Below, piece after piece: positions 32,281 through 40,750 of a stretch of DNA of 64,000 bases (its first letter is position 1; each line of letters begins with the position of its first letter). This DNA comes from Microbacterium paludicola (GTDB lineage: Bacteria > Actinomycetota > Actinomycetes > Actinomycetales > Microbacteriaceae), in contig NZ_JADGLL010000006.1 of the NCBI RefSeq assembly GCF_015235415.1, positions 44,959 to 108,958 of the forward strand, given 5' to 3'. The position numbers and the translations under genes are program-made. Under the pieces are notes generated by a model. It was not told where the DNA came from and ran no database searches. It worked only from the letters and a program-made list of their open reading frames with translations.

Positions 32281-32317
32281 GCGGACGGGCGCCGTAGCGG
32301 AGACGGCACCCGTCCGC
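32281..32317 (-). terminator. Attenuating hairpin between binding-protein and permease genes
   Basis: Arms 32281-32295 and 32303-32317 pair over 15 positions with one mismatch around a seven-base loop, six bases after the binding-protein stop. No run of T follows, so it more likely gives partial termination or protects the upstream message. Confidence 0.55.
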
Positions 32318-32323
32318 GGCGCC

Positions 32324-33649
32324 TCAGCCGGCGCTGACCTCGGCGCGGGCGGCCGCCCAGCGCTCGTTGAGCTCGGCGAAGTACGACTCCTTCGTCCCGT
32401 CGGCCGCCCCGCGGGCGATGTCGACGAGCTTCTGCCGGTACACGGGCCCGTAGAGGTCGATCTCGGAGGCGCTCACCACGTCGGCCTCGAAGCTCTCCTC
32501 GCCCGCGACGGCGGGCGTCATCTCGACGTACTCGACACCGGCGGCCTCGAAGTCGCCGAGCGTCTCGGGCGTGGGACCGTCGACGAGGGGCGAGAGGCCG
32601 CCCTGGTCGAACGCGTAGCCCGATTCCTCGGCGAACCACTCGATCCAGGCGCGCGCGGCCGCCTTGTGCTCGCTGTGAACGTTGATCGCGTTCTTGTAGT
32701 CGCCGCCGACCTGGGCGTGGAACGTGCCGTCAACCTGGTACGGGAACGGCATGTACCCGATGTCCTCGGCCGATCCGCCTGCCGCCTCGGCGGCATCCTG
32801 CATCTGCGTGATCGACCACGAGCCGAGCAGCATGGTGGCGATCTGGCCCGAGCCGAGGAGGTTCTTCGACTCCTCCCAGTTCGTCGTCAGCGGGTCGGGC
32901 TCGCTGAGCCCCTCGGCGACGATGTCGAACAGCAGGCCGTCGACGATGCCATGCCACTCGTCCTCCGCCCACGGGGTGTCGCTGTAGGCGACGTGCGTGT
33001 TGCTGTAGTCGGGGTCGCCCATCGCGCCGCGGTTGCTGTCCGACTGGCTGAGGGGCCATCCGTCGGCGTAGTTCGTGTAGTACGGGATCGCCTCGGTGCC
33101 GTCCTTGATCGCCCTCAGGTCGTCGAGGAACTCCTCGGGGGTCGTCGGCAGGTCGGTGATCCCCGCCTCCTCCCAGACCTTCTTGTTGTAGACGAGCCCG
33201 TTCGTGTTGCCCGTGATCGCGATGCCGTACGCCTGGCCGTCGTACGCCTCCTCCGACATAAAGCGGTACTTCTGGCTGAGCTCCTCGACCGTGCCCAGCG
33301 GCTCGAAGAAGTTCGAGAGCTGGTCGGGATTCACGCTGTTGGGGATGAGCAGGACGTCGCCGTAGTCCTCGGTGTTCATGCGGACGGCGATCTCGCCCTC
33401 GTAGTCGGTGATCGCCTCGAACTCGACGGTGACCTCGGGGTACTTCTCCTCGAACTGCGCCTTGTAGTCCTGGAACACCGTGTCGACGATGTCGGTGCGC
33501 TGGGTGATGACGGTGATCGTGCCGGAGATCTCGTCCTCGCCGCCACCACCTCCGCCCGTCGGCGATCCGCTGTCGGCGGCGCAGCCGCTGAGCACGAGGG
33601 CCGCGGCGCCGAGCGCCGCCCCCGCGGTGAGGAACCTCTTGCTGACCAT
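32324..33649 (-). CDS. Sugar ABC importer substrate-binding lipoprotein
   Basis: 441-residue extracellular binding protein of solute-binding family 1. It has a lipoprotein signal: positively charged MVSKR, hydrophobic core and lipobox LSGC with C23 as the lipid-bearing cysteine, followed by a Gly-rich linker. The mature part has the usual ITDLPTTPEEFLDDLRAIKDG and MLLGSWSITQM stretches. ATG at 33649 has AGGAG eight bases before it; an in-frame ATG at 33670 has none. It is the first gene of the mannooligosaccharide unit, read from a promoter region with a LacI-type palindrome. Confidence 0.93.
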   Translation of the reverse strand: MVSKRFLTAGAALGAAALVLSGCAADSGSPTGGGGGGEDEISGTITVITQRTDIVDTVFQDYKAQFEEKYPEVTVEFEAITDYEGEIAVRMNTEDYGDVLLIPNSVNPDQLSNFFEPLGTVEELSQKYRFMSEEAYDGQAYGIAITGNTNGLVYNKKVWEEAGITDLPTTPEEFLDDLRAIKDGTEAIPYYTNYADGWPLSQSDSNRGAMGDPDYSNTHVAYSDTPWAEDEWHGIVDGLLFDIVAEGLSEPDPLTTNWEESKNLLGSGQIATMLLGSWSITQMQDAAEAAGGSAEDIGYMPFPYQVDGTFHAQVGGDYKNAINVHSEHKAAARAWIEWFAEESGYAFDQGGLSPLVDGPTPETLGDFEAAGVEYVEMTPAVAGEESFEADVVSASEIDLYGPVYRQKLVDIARGAADGTKESYFAELNERWAAARAEVSAG

Positions 33650-33743
33650 GCTGTGTACTCCTGTCGTCATTGACAAAGACCCTCGCGCCGGTGCGTCGGG
33701 TGCGCTCAAGCGTCCGTCTGCGACGAGCGTTTGCGACACGTCG

Positions 33744-33757
33744 CTTAAGCGCTTAAG
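33744..33757. promoter_or_regulatory. LacI-type operator palindrome
   Basis: CTTAAGCGCTTAAG is a perfect 14-base palindrome with a central CG, the usual form of LacI-family operators. It lies 95 bases before the binding-protein gene and 73 bases before the alpha-galactosidase gene, so the LacI protein encoded at 35,982 may control both directions. Confidence 0.75.
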
Positions 33758-33829
33758 TTGGCCCTGAGCGTAGGCAGACACCGAGCGCGTGTCAAGATGC
33801 ACCTCTCGACGATGAGAAACGGATGTGGC

Positions 33830-35971
33830 ATGACCGAAGTGATCCGGATCGCCGACGACGGCGTGGCTGTGCTGCTCGAGCGGCCGGAGCAGGGCCTCCC
33901 CCGGGTTCTGCACTGGGGCGCGGATCCGGGCGAGCTGAGCGAGGCGGACGGACGCGCGCTCGCGGCGGCGCTCAGCCCGCAGACGCCGCCGGGGACGCTC
34001 GACTCCGCGTGGCAGCTCAGCCTCCTCCCCGACGAGAGCGAGGGCTGGTCCGGCCGGCCGGGCGCCGAGCTCGGCCGCGGCGACGGGCCTCTTCATCCGC
34101 GCTGGCGCGTGACGAGCCTCGACGTCGAGCCCGCCGCGGCCACGATCGACGCCACCGCCGACGGACTCCGCCTGCGCACCCGGATCCGGATCGCGCAGGG
34201 CGTCGTCACCGTCGCGCACGAGCTCGCGAACACCGGCGACACCGCCCTCGACATCGGCTGGATCGAGGCGACCCTCCCCGTGCCGAAGCGCGCCGACCAT
34301 CTGACGACGTTCTCCGGGCGCTGGTCGCGCGAGAAGGCGCCGCTGACGACTCCGGCACCCCGCGGATCCGTCGCCCGCCAGAGCCGGCGCGGCAGGCCGG
34401 GACACGACAGCCCGTATGTGCAGATCCTCTCGGCGGGGACGCCCCGCAACCGCTCGGGCGAGCTGTGGGCCGTGCACGTCGCGTGGAGCGGCGACACGAC
34501 GTGGCGCACCGACCGGACGCCCGATGCTGTCCAGCTGCTCGGCGGCGGCGAGCTGCTGCGTCCCGCCGAGGTCCGTCTGTCCCCCGGCGAGGCGTATCGC
34601 ACGCCCGAGGTCGTCTTCGTCCACTCCTCGGAGGGCCTGGACGGCCTCAGCGCGCGGTTCCACCGCCGGCTCCGCGCGCGCCCTCGGCACCCGCGTCCCC
34701 CGCGGCCGCTCGTGCTGAACACGTGGGAGGCCGTGTACTTCGATCACGACCCCGTGCGGCTGAAGCGGCTCGCGGATCGGGCGGCGGAGGTGGGGATCGA
34801 GCGGTTCGTGCTCGACGACGGCTGGTTCCAGGGGCGCCACGACGACACGACGAGCCTCGGCGACTGGATCCCGGACGATGCCGTGTGGCCGGAGGGCCTG
34901 CGGGATCTGGCTGACCACGTGCACGGCCTCGGCCTGCAGTTCGGGCTCTGGTTCGAGCCGGAGATGGTCTCCCTCGACTCCGACGTCGCCCGCGCCAATC
35001 CCGACTGGCTGCTGCACGATCCGGCGCACCTCGAGGCCCACCCGCGGCTGTCGTGGCGCACCCAGTACGTGCTTGATCTCGCGAACCCCGCGGCTTACGC
35101 GCACGTCCGCGACCGGATGAGCGAGCTCATCGGCACCCTCGGCATCGACTTCGTGAAGTGGGATCACAACCGCGACCTGATCGAGCCGCTCCACGATGGG
35201 CGACCGGGCACCCACGCGCAGACGCTCGCGGCCTACGCGCTGATGGACGAGCTGCGCGAGCGGCATCCGGGGCTCGAGATCGAATCGTGCTCGAGCGGCG
35301 GTGCGCGATCCGACCTGGGAGTCCTCGATCACACCGACCGGGTGTGGGCAAGCGACTCGAACGACCCCGTCGAGCGACAGGAGATCCAGCGCTGGACGCA
35401 GCTGATGCTGCCGCCCGAGCTCGTCGGCGGGCACGTCGGACCGACGCGCTCCCACAGCTCCGGCCGCACCACCGACCTCTCGTTCCGGCTGGCGACGAGC
35501 CTGATGGGCTCCGCCGGCTTCGAATGGGATCTGCTCACCCTGACCGACGAGGAGGTCGCCACTGTGGCGCGGTTCGCGGCCCTGTATCGCGAGCTGCGAT
35601 CCGTGATCCACGGCGGCGTGGCCGTGCATCCGGACCTCGACGACCCGGCATGGCGGGTCAGCGGCGCGGTCGCTGCGGATGCGGCGGAGGCGGTGTTCAC
35701 CGTCGCCGCGGTCTCGACGATCGAGGATGCCCGCCCGGCGCCGATCCCGCTGCCGGGACTCGATCCGGCGGCCCGGTACCGGGTGCGGGTGCGCGACGAC
35801 ATCGGCCTGCCGGAGCACGGCTGGGTCACGCCCGAGTGGCTCCGCAACGGCGAGGTCGTGCTGCCGGGCTCCGTGCTGCGCGACGTCGGGCTGCAGTTCC
35901 CCGTGTTCTGGCCGGACCAGGCGATCGTGCTGCACCTGACGGCGGCACCCGAGGCGCCCGGGCTGCCCTAG
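33830..35971 (+). CDS. GH36 alpha-galactosidase
   Basis: Removes alpha-1,6-galactose from galacto-oligosaccharides or galactomannan fragments. With ATG at 33830 the protein has 713 residues. An N-terminal beta-sandwich is followed by the barrel with LVLNTWEAVYFDH, FVLDDGWFQGRHDD, LWFEPEMVS, the nucleophile D445 in FVKWDHNRD, and the acid/base region D509/D512 in ASDSNDP. Earlier in-frame starts (TTG 33758, ATG 33797, ATG 33812) are possible but none has a good ribosome site and 33758 touches the operator. No signal peptide, so it is intracellular. It is divergent from the importer and followed after ten bases by the LacI gene. Confidence 0.93.
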   Translation: MTEVIRIADDGVAVLLERPEQGLPRVLHWGADPGELSEADGRALAAALSPQTPPGTLDSAWQLSLLPDESEGWSGRPGAELGRGDGPLHPRWRVTSLDVEPAAATIDATADGLRLRTRIRIAQGVVTVAHELANTGDTALDIGWIEATLPVPKRADHLTTFSGRWSREKAPLTTPAPRGSVARQSRRGRPGHDSPYVQILSAGTPRNRSGELWAVHVAWSGDTTWRTDRTPDAVQLLGGGELLRPAEVRLSPGEAYRTPEVVFVHSSEGLDGLSARFHRRLRARPRHPRPPRPLVLNTWEAVYFDHDPVRLKRLADRAAEVGIERFVLDDGWFQGRHDDTTSLGDWIPDDAVWPEGLRDLADHVHGLGLQFGLWFEPEMVSLDSDVARANPDWLLHDPAHLEAHPRLSWRTQYVLDLANPAAYAHVRDRMSELIGTLGIDFVKWDHNRDLIEPLHDGRPGTHAQTLAAYALMDELRERHPGLEIESCSSGGARSDLGVLDHTDRVWASDSNDPVERQEIQRWTQLMLPPELVGGHVGPTRSHSSGRTTDLSFRLATSLMGSAGFEWDLLTLTDEEVATVARFAALYRELRSVIHGGVAVHPDLDDPAWRVSGAVAADAAEAVFTVAAVSTIEDARPAPIPLPGLDPAARYRVRVRDDIGLPEHGWVTPEWLRNGEVVLPGSVLRDVGLQFPVFWPDQAIVLHLTAAPEAPGLP

Positions 35972-35981
35972 AGTCGTGCTC

Positions 35982-37022
35982 ATGCCCGACGGTGATGCGG
36001 CCCCGCGGCGCGCGACGATCAGCGACATCGCCCAGCGCGCGGGAGTGTCGACCTCGGCGGTCTCCTACGCGCTGAACGACAAGCCGGGCGTGTCCGCCAG
36101 CACGCGGGAGCACATCCTCGCGATCGCATCCGAGATGGACTTCGCCCCCGCCGCGGCGGCGCGGATGCTGTCGCAGGGGCGCACCGACACCGTCGGCCTC
36201 GTGCTGCGACGCGACCCGCGCTTCCTCGCGAACGAGTCGTTCTTCATGGAGCTGATCGCCGGACTCGAGATCGGGCTCGCCGAGCAGCACCGCGGCCTGC
36301 TGCTGCAGCTCGCCGTCGACCGCGAGGCCGAGATGGCGATGTACCGGCAGTGGAAGGCCGCCCAGCGCGTCGACGCGGTGCTGCTCGTCGACTTCGAGCG
36401 GGACGACCCCCGCGTCGGGCTCGTCGGCGGGATCGGGCTCCCCGCGGTCGCCATCGGCGACCCCTCGCTCACGGGTGGGCTGACGACGGCCTGGACCGAC
36501 GACGCGACGGGGATCCGCGAGGCCGTGCGGCACCTTCACGGCCTCGGGCACCGCTCCATCGCGCGCGTCGCGGGCGCATCGACGCTCGCCCACGTGCACA
36601 TCCGTGACGAGGCCTTCGCCGCCGAGTGCGCGGCGCTCGGCGTGCGCCATCGCATCCTGCACGGAGACTTCGGCGTCGAGCTCGCGGAGCGTCACACCAA
36701 CGACGTGCTGGACGACGCCGATGACCCCTGCACCGCGATCGTCTACGACTCGGGGCTGACCGCGGTCACCGGCCTGAAGACCGCGCGGGCACGGGGCGTG
36801 TCGGTGCCGGATCAGCTCAGCATCATCGGGTGGGACGACTCGCTGCTGACGACGGTGACGGATCCGCCGATCTCGGTGATGAGCTACGACGTCGTCTCGT
36901 ACGGCACCGCGGCGGCCGGCCTGCTCGGGGCGCTCCTCGCCGGCAGGGAGCCCGCGGCGCATCTCGCGGGGACGCCGACGCTCCACGAGCGCGGCACCAC
37001 CGCGCGCGCTGAAGCCCGCTGA
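35982..37022 (+). CDS. LacI-family transcription regulator
   Basis: 346-residue repressor with an N-terminal LacI helix-turn-helix (ATISDIAQRAGVSTSAVSY, about residues 12-30, then hinge FAPAAAARMLSQG) and a periplasmic-binding-protein-like sensor domain. The expected helix-turn-helix is fully conserved. ATG at 35982 is chosen; GTG at 35976 is two codons upstream. The gene follows alpha-galactosidase by ten bases and is probably coupled to it, so the regulator would limit its own expression. The palindrome at 33744-33757 is its likely target. Confidence 0.93.
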   Translation: MPDGDAAPRRATISDIAQRAGVSTSAVSYALNDKPGVSASTREHILAIASEMDFAPAAAARMLSQGRTDTVGLVLRRDPRFLANESFFMELIAGLEIGLAEQHRGLLLQLAVDREAEMAMYRQWKAAQRVDAVLLVDFERDDPRVGLVGGIGLPAVAIGDPSLTGGLTTAWTDDATGIREAVRHLHGLGHRSIARVAGASTLAHVHIRDEAFAAECAALGVRHRILHGDFGVELAERHTNDVLDDADDPCTAIVYDSGLTAVTGLKTARARGVSVPDQLSIIGWDDSLLTTVTDPPISVMSYDVVSYGTAAAGLLGALLAGREPAAHLAGTPTLHERGTTARAEAR

Positions 37023-37026
37023 CGCG

Positions 37027-37458
37027 TCAGACGGTGCCCGCGGGCGGCCAGACGCCGATGATCACGGCCATCACCACGAGGGTCACCAGCTCGTGCGCGA
37101 TGTTCATGACGGTGAGCCCGGAGGGGCGCCCCTCGAACGCATCGTGCGTGATGAAGCGGGCGGCGGTGAACCCCGCCCACAGCAGGATCGACGTCACCAG
37201 CGCCGAGACGAGGTAGCTCCCCTCGTAGAAGTGCCACGCGATCGTCGTCGCGCCGGCGAGCACCCAGGCGGTGAGGAAGCTGACGAGCACGGTCACGGCG
37301 ATCGGCACGACCGCGTCCTTGCCGGTTCCCTCCATCGACACGTTCGCCAGCTTCGCCCAGCGCGTGCCGAACACCTTCGGCGTGTACCAGACCGTGCCGA
37401 CGATCATGCTCGAGAGAGTCGCGAGGACGACGGTCCAGTAGTTGATCTCGGGAATCAT
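37027..37458 (-). CDS. DUF1761 membrane protein
   Basis: 143-residue integral membrane protein with four predicted helices (about residues 6-24, 50-70, 83-103, 120-138). The N terminus INYWTVVLATLSSMIVGTVWYTP is characteristic of DUF1761, a family of unknown function common in actinobacteria. It converges on the LacI gene, leaving four bases between stops. Nothing in the surroundings suggests a role. Confidence 0.85.
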   Translation of the reverse strand: MIPEINYWTVVLATLSSMIVGTVWYTPKVFGTRWAKLANVSMEGTGKDAVVPIAVTVLVSFLTAWVLAGATTIAWHFYEGSYLVSALVTSILLWAGFTAARFITHDAFEGRPSGLTVMNIAHELVTLVVMAVIIGVWPPAGTV

Positions 37459-37518
37459 GCGCTGACTGTATCGCCCGCGGAGTACTGTGCGTGAGGAACC
37501 GATCAGAAGGGCTCCGGA

Positions 37519-38835
37519 TCAGTCTCCGGATCCGTCCTCCCAGCGGAAGCGGCCGCCCTTGGCCTCGAACTCGCGCGTGACGGCGGCGCGGAGCGCGGGG
37601 TCGGCGAGGTAGTCGACGGCGGAGACCGCGAGGCCCGTGGCGGCGTCGGCGAGGGCGTCGAACGCGGGCGGGTGGACGGTCCACTCCGCGAACGCCGGGT
37701 TGTGCGGCCGGATGTCATCCGGGCCGCCGAGTCCGATCGACGGGTGGATCGAGGGCACGTACTGGCTGACGTTGCCCATGTCGGTCGACGCCCCGCCCTG
37801 CGGCGACACGAGCGGCGGCGGCGGGAGCACGTGGCCGCGCGAGCGCACCGCCACCGCCCACCGGCGGGTCAGCTCGATGTTGACCTCGAGGGGCAGGTAG
37901 GGAGGCACGGGGTCGACGACGATCTCGGCGCGCGTGCTCGTCGAGATCGCGGCGCCCTCCAGCACGGCGACGACGCGATCCGTCAGCGCCTTCAGCGTGT
38001 CGATCTCGGCCGAGCGCACGTAGAACAGCGCCGCGGCGCGCTCTGGCACGACGTTCGGCGCGGCGCCGCCGTCGGTGATGATGCCGTGGACGCGGTCGAT
38101 CGGCAGGATGTGCTGCCGCAGCTGCGCGACGCCCTGGTAGGCCGTCACGACGGCGTCCAGGGCGTTCAAGCCGAGCCAGGGCGCCGCCGCGGCGTGGCTC
38201 GCCCGGCCGTGATACGTGACGGACACCCGGCGGACGCCCGTCGTGCGGTGACCCACGATCGACTCGGTCGCAGCACCCGGGTGCACCATGCCGGCCGCAT
38301 CGACGTCGTCGAAGCCGCCCGCGCGCAGGATGAGCTCCTTGCCGCCGCCGTTCTCCTCGGCGGGGGTGCCGATCAGCGACAGGCGCCCGCCGAGGCGCTC
38401 GACGACCGGAGCCGCGGCGAGGAACGCCCCGACCGCCGCGCCGGCGATGATGTTGTGCCCACACGCGTGGCCGACGCCCGGCAGCGCGTCGTACTCGGCG
38501 ATGAGCGCGAAGTGCGGGCCCGTCGCGCCGACCGTCGCGCGCAGCGCCGTGTCGAGGCCGTACGCCCCCACCTCGGCCTCGATGCCGTGCCGCGCGAGCA
38601 GCTCGGCGACGCGCCCGACCGAGCGATGCTCCTCGAAGCCGCTCTCCGGGTCGTCGTGAAGCGCGACGGCGAGGGCCTCGAGCTCGGGGCGGAGCGCGTC
38701 GACCCCGCCGGAGAGCTCCGCGCGCACGGCATCGCCCGCGCCCGCGAACGCCGACGCCTCCACCACCGGCTCCGGCGTCGCCTCGGCGACGGTGCGGCGC
38801 TGGTACTCGAGATACGTCTCGAGCGGATCCGTCAC
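37519..38835 (-). CDS. M20-family amidohydrolase (last gene of the luciferase-like operon)
   Basis: 438-residue zinc peptidase-like protein of the M20D group, which includes N-acyl-amino-acid deacylases and the AbgB p-aminobenzoyl-glutamate hydrolase subunit. Metal ligands are visible in GVGHACGHNIIAG (two His and the Cys) and in GTPAEENGGGK (Glu pair), plus a later H in MVHPG. The dimerisation domain starts at VSVTYHGRASHAAAAPW. It is the ninth and last gene in a coupled operon with a peptide-type importer. A role in cutting an amide or N-acyl bond of the imported compound is inferred. ATG overlaps the upstream stop (ATGA). Confidence 0.9.
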   Translation of the reverse strand: MTDPLETYLEYQRRTVAEATPEPVVEASAFAGAGDAVRAELSGGVDALRPELEALAVALHDDPESGFEEHRSVGRVAELLARHGIEAEVGAYGLDTALRATVGATGPHFALIAEYDALPGVGHACGHNIIAGAAVGAFLAAAPVVERLGGRLSLIGTPAEENGGGKELILRAGGFDDVDAAGMVHPGAATESIVGHRTTGVRRVSVTYHGRASHAAAAPWLGLNALDAVVTAYQGVAQLRQHILPIDRVHGIITDGGAAPNVVPERAAALFYVRSAEIDTLKALTDRVVAVLEGAAISTSTRAEIVVDPVPPYLPLEVNIELTRRWAVAVRSRGHVLPPPPLVSPQGGASTDMGNVSQYVPSIHPSIGLGGPDDIRPHNPAFAEWTVHPPAFDALADAATGLAVSAVDYLADPALRAAVTREFEAKGGRFRWEDGSGD

Positions 38836-39479
38836 AGCGTCACCGTCTCGCCATCCGTCGTGCGCACAGTGAGCCGGTACCCGGCGGGCTCACCCTCGAC
38901 GACGTCGGCGACGGATCCGTCCGGCAGACCGAGCGCGGCGTGGATCGCCCGCAGCGGCTCGGGATCGGGCTCGATGCGCTCGAAGGAGACGATCTCGAGC
39001 GTGGGGATGTCGCTCAGGCCCGGCTGCTCGGTCGCGCCCCAGTCGATCAGGAACGGAGCCTGGAACCCGGCGTCGCCGCGCGTCAGGCGCCACTCGAGCA
39101 GCACGCCGTCGGGCCGCCGCCGCGACAGGTCCCACACGTCGCCCGGGTCGTAGCCGCGTTCCCGTGCGCCCGCGACCACGCCGTCGATGTCGTCGGGATG
39201 GATCGCGTAGGTGACGATCCGCGGGCCGTCGAGCTCGTGGATCCCGAACGTCGTCGGCGCGGTCTCGTGCGCGACGGCCGGATCCGGTCCGATCAGCTCG
39301 ACGTAATGCGGAGCGCGCCGGCCATCGACCGTCAGCGCGACGAGCGCGTTCGCGGTGCCGGTTGGATGCGAGCCGCCGGGCGCGGCCGTGACTCCCGTGC
39401 GCTCGGCGAACCAGGCGACGACTCCCGCGAGGTCGGGGCCGGCGATCACGACGTGATCGAGCAGGCTCGGCACGCTCAT
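38832..39479 (-). CDS. VOC-fold (glyoxalase-like) protein
   Basis: 215-residue protein of the glyoxalase-like (PF13468-type) group: it starts LLDHVVIAGPDLAGVVAWFAERTGV, the first betaalpha-betabetabeta unit, and has HYVELIGPDP and LLEWRLTR stretches. Family members include metal-dependent dioxygenases and isomerases, but no substrate can be assigned. A second half-module starts near residue 155 (IPTLEIVSFE). It is joined to both neighbours by ATGA overlaps, so it must be made together with the AhpD-like and M20 proteins. Confidence 0.85.
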   Translation of the reverse strand: MSVPSLLDHVVIAGPDLAGVVAWFAERTGVTAAPGGSHPTGTANALVALTVDGRRAPHYVELIGPDPAVAHETAPTTFGIHELDGPRIVTYAIHPDDIDGVVAGARERGYDPGDVWDLSRRRPDGVLLEWRLTRGDAGFQAPFLIDWGATEQPGLSDIPTLEIVSFERIEPDPEPLRAIHAALGLPDGSVADVVEGEPAGYRLTVRTTDGETVTL

Positions 39480-40102
39480 CGCCCGGCCTCCGATCGCCGC
39501 GCGGGGACCTCGGGCTCGCCGAGAGACAGCATCAGCCGGTTGGCCCAGTTGAAGAACGCCGCGCCGTTCACGATGTCGAGGATCTCGGCGTCGTCGAAGC
39601 CCGCGGCACGCAGTCGCGCGATGTCGTCGCCGCCGAAGGACAGCGGGGTCTCGGCGAGGGACACGGAGGCGGACACGACCGCGTTCCAGCGCTCGTCGCC
39701 GACGTCGGCGCCGACTCCCTCGTCGAGCAGGCGCTGCACGTCGTCACCGCGCCCGGATTCGCGCGTCGCCGCGGCCGCGTGGACGGACGCGCAGAACACG
39801 CAGCCGTTGTGCCGGGATGTCGCCGCCGCCGCGAGCTCGCGCTCGGCGCGGCCGACCCCGCCCGACGTGTTGAAGAAGATGTCGAGGTCGGTCAGCGTGC
39901 GCGCCTTCAGCGCGGCGGGGTCGCGCGCGAGCAGCCGGAAGTACGGCATCTTGGCGCGAGCCGGCTGGATGAGCGCGTCGTGCTGCTCGGGGGTGAGATC
40001 CTCCTCCGCGACGGGCGCGAGCCACGGCACCCAGCCGAGGCCCTCCTGCGTGAAGCGGTCCGGGCGCTCGAGGGCGGGGTACTCGGTCACGAGGTCGGTC
40101 AT
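39476..40102 (-). CDS. AhpD-like alkylhydroperoxidase domain protein (Avi_7169 family)
   Basis: 208 residues with the redox site C101-V-F-C104 and H108 (NGCVFCASVH), the AhpD/CMD-fold catalytic pattern that reduces peroxides or protein disulfides. The domain is preceded by PYFRLLARDPAALKARTLTDLDIFF. It matches a protein family I recall as TIGR04030, which co-occurs with the CMD-domain protein and luciferase-like enzyme next to it. ATG at 40102 overlaps the stop of the upstream gene. It may support the flavin monooxygenase by removing peroxide or by supplying reducing equivalents; this is inference. Confidence 0.88.
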   Translation of the reverse strand: MTDLVTEYPALERPDRFTQEGLGWVPWLAPVAEEDLTPEQHDALIQPARAKMPYFRLLARDPAALKARTLTDLDIFFNTSGGVGRAERELAAAATSRHNGCVFCASVHAAAATRESGRGDDVQRLLDEGVGADVGDERWNAVVSASVSLAETPLSFGGDDIARLRAAGFDDAEILDIVNGAAFFNWANRLMLSLGEPEVPARRSEAGR

Positions 40103-40719
40103 CGTCGGGCTCCTTCGACGGTCGCTGCTTCGGATGATGCCGGATTCTGCGCGAGCACGCGAAGACCCCACGCAGCGCGCAGCTGGAAGGCGAGGAACGC
40201 GACGAGCTGCGACAGGGTGACGATGTCATCGGCCGACCAGCCGGCGACGACGAGCGCGCGAAGCGCATCCGGTCCGGACTCGCGCGGCCGGAACACGAGG
40301 AGGTGGGTGTGCGTGAGCGCCGCGGCGAGGCGGGCGCTCACGCCGAGCGTCGCGGCCGGCGTCCAGGCGGGGCCGGGTGTGCTCTCGGACGCGAGGCCGG
40401 GTTCCCGGTACGCGCCGTAGGGGCCCGAGCCCGCGCCGTCCGCCGCCGCGGCGGCGACGGCGTCGACCAGCTCCGGCGCCTCGTCGCCGAGCAGGTCGGC
40501 ATAGAACGACGCGGCCTCCTCGAACCCGTGCAGCCGCGCGACGAACGCGGCGATCGCGTAGCGCTCGGAGAGCGGGAACGTGCCCGGCTCGGCGGGCTCG
40601 AGCAGCGCCTCGAAGCTGAGCTGCGCGTTCTCCTTCGCCTGCGGGCGCAGGGCGCGCACATCCTGCAGCGGGCTGTCCGGCGCGATGCCGGCGAGCAGGT
40701 CGATGATGTCGGTGCTCAT
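40099..40719 (-). CDS. CMD-domain protein lacking the redox cysteines (Avi_7170 family)
   Basis: 206-residue protein of the carboxymuconolactone-decarboxylase fold, with LSERYAIAAFVARLHG and TLSQLVAFLAFQLRAAWGLRVL. Unlike its neighbour it contains no cysteine at all, so it cannot be a thiol peroxidase. It matches the family I recall as TIGR04029. It may be a structural or substrate-binding partner of the AhpD-like protein, forming a mixed oligomer. It starts 31 bases after the luciferase-like gene, and its stop overlaps the AhpD-like ATG. Confidence 0.85.
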   Translation of the reverse strand: MSTDIIDLLAGIAPDSPLQDVRALRPQAKENAQLSFEALLEPAEPGTFPLSERYAIAAFVARLHGFEEAASFYADLLGDEAPELVDAVAAAAADGAGSGPYGAYREPGLASESTPGPAWTPAATLGVSARLAAALTHTHLLVFRPRESGPDALRALVVAGWSADDIVTLSQLVAFLAFQLRAAWGLRVLAQNPASSEAATVEGARR

Positions 40720-40750
40720 CGGGCTCCTTCTGTTCTCGGTTGACGGTTGC

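Noticed and set aside
36065..36472. Antisense gene inside the LacI gene
   Set aside because: No motif, no ribosome site, follows from codon bias of the sense gene.
38832..39479. Naming the VOC protein as a ring-cleaving dioxygenase
   Set aside because: The metal-ligand pattern cannot be assigned with certainty, and the family covers many reactions.
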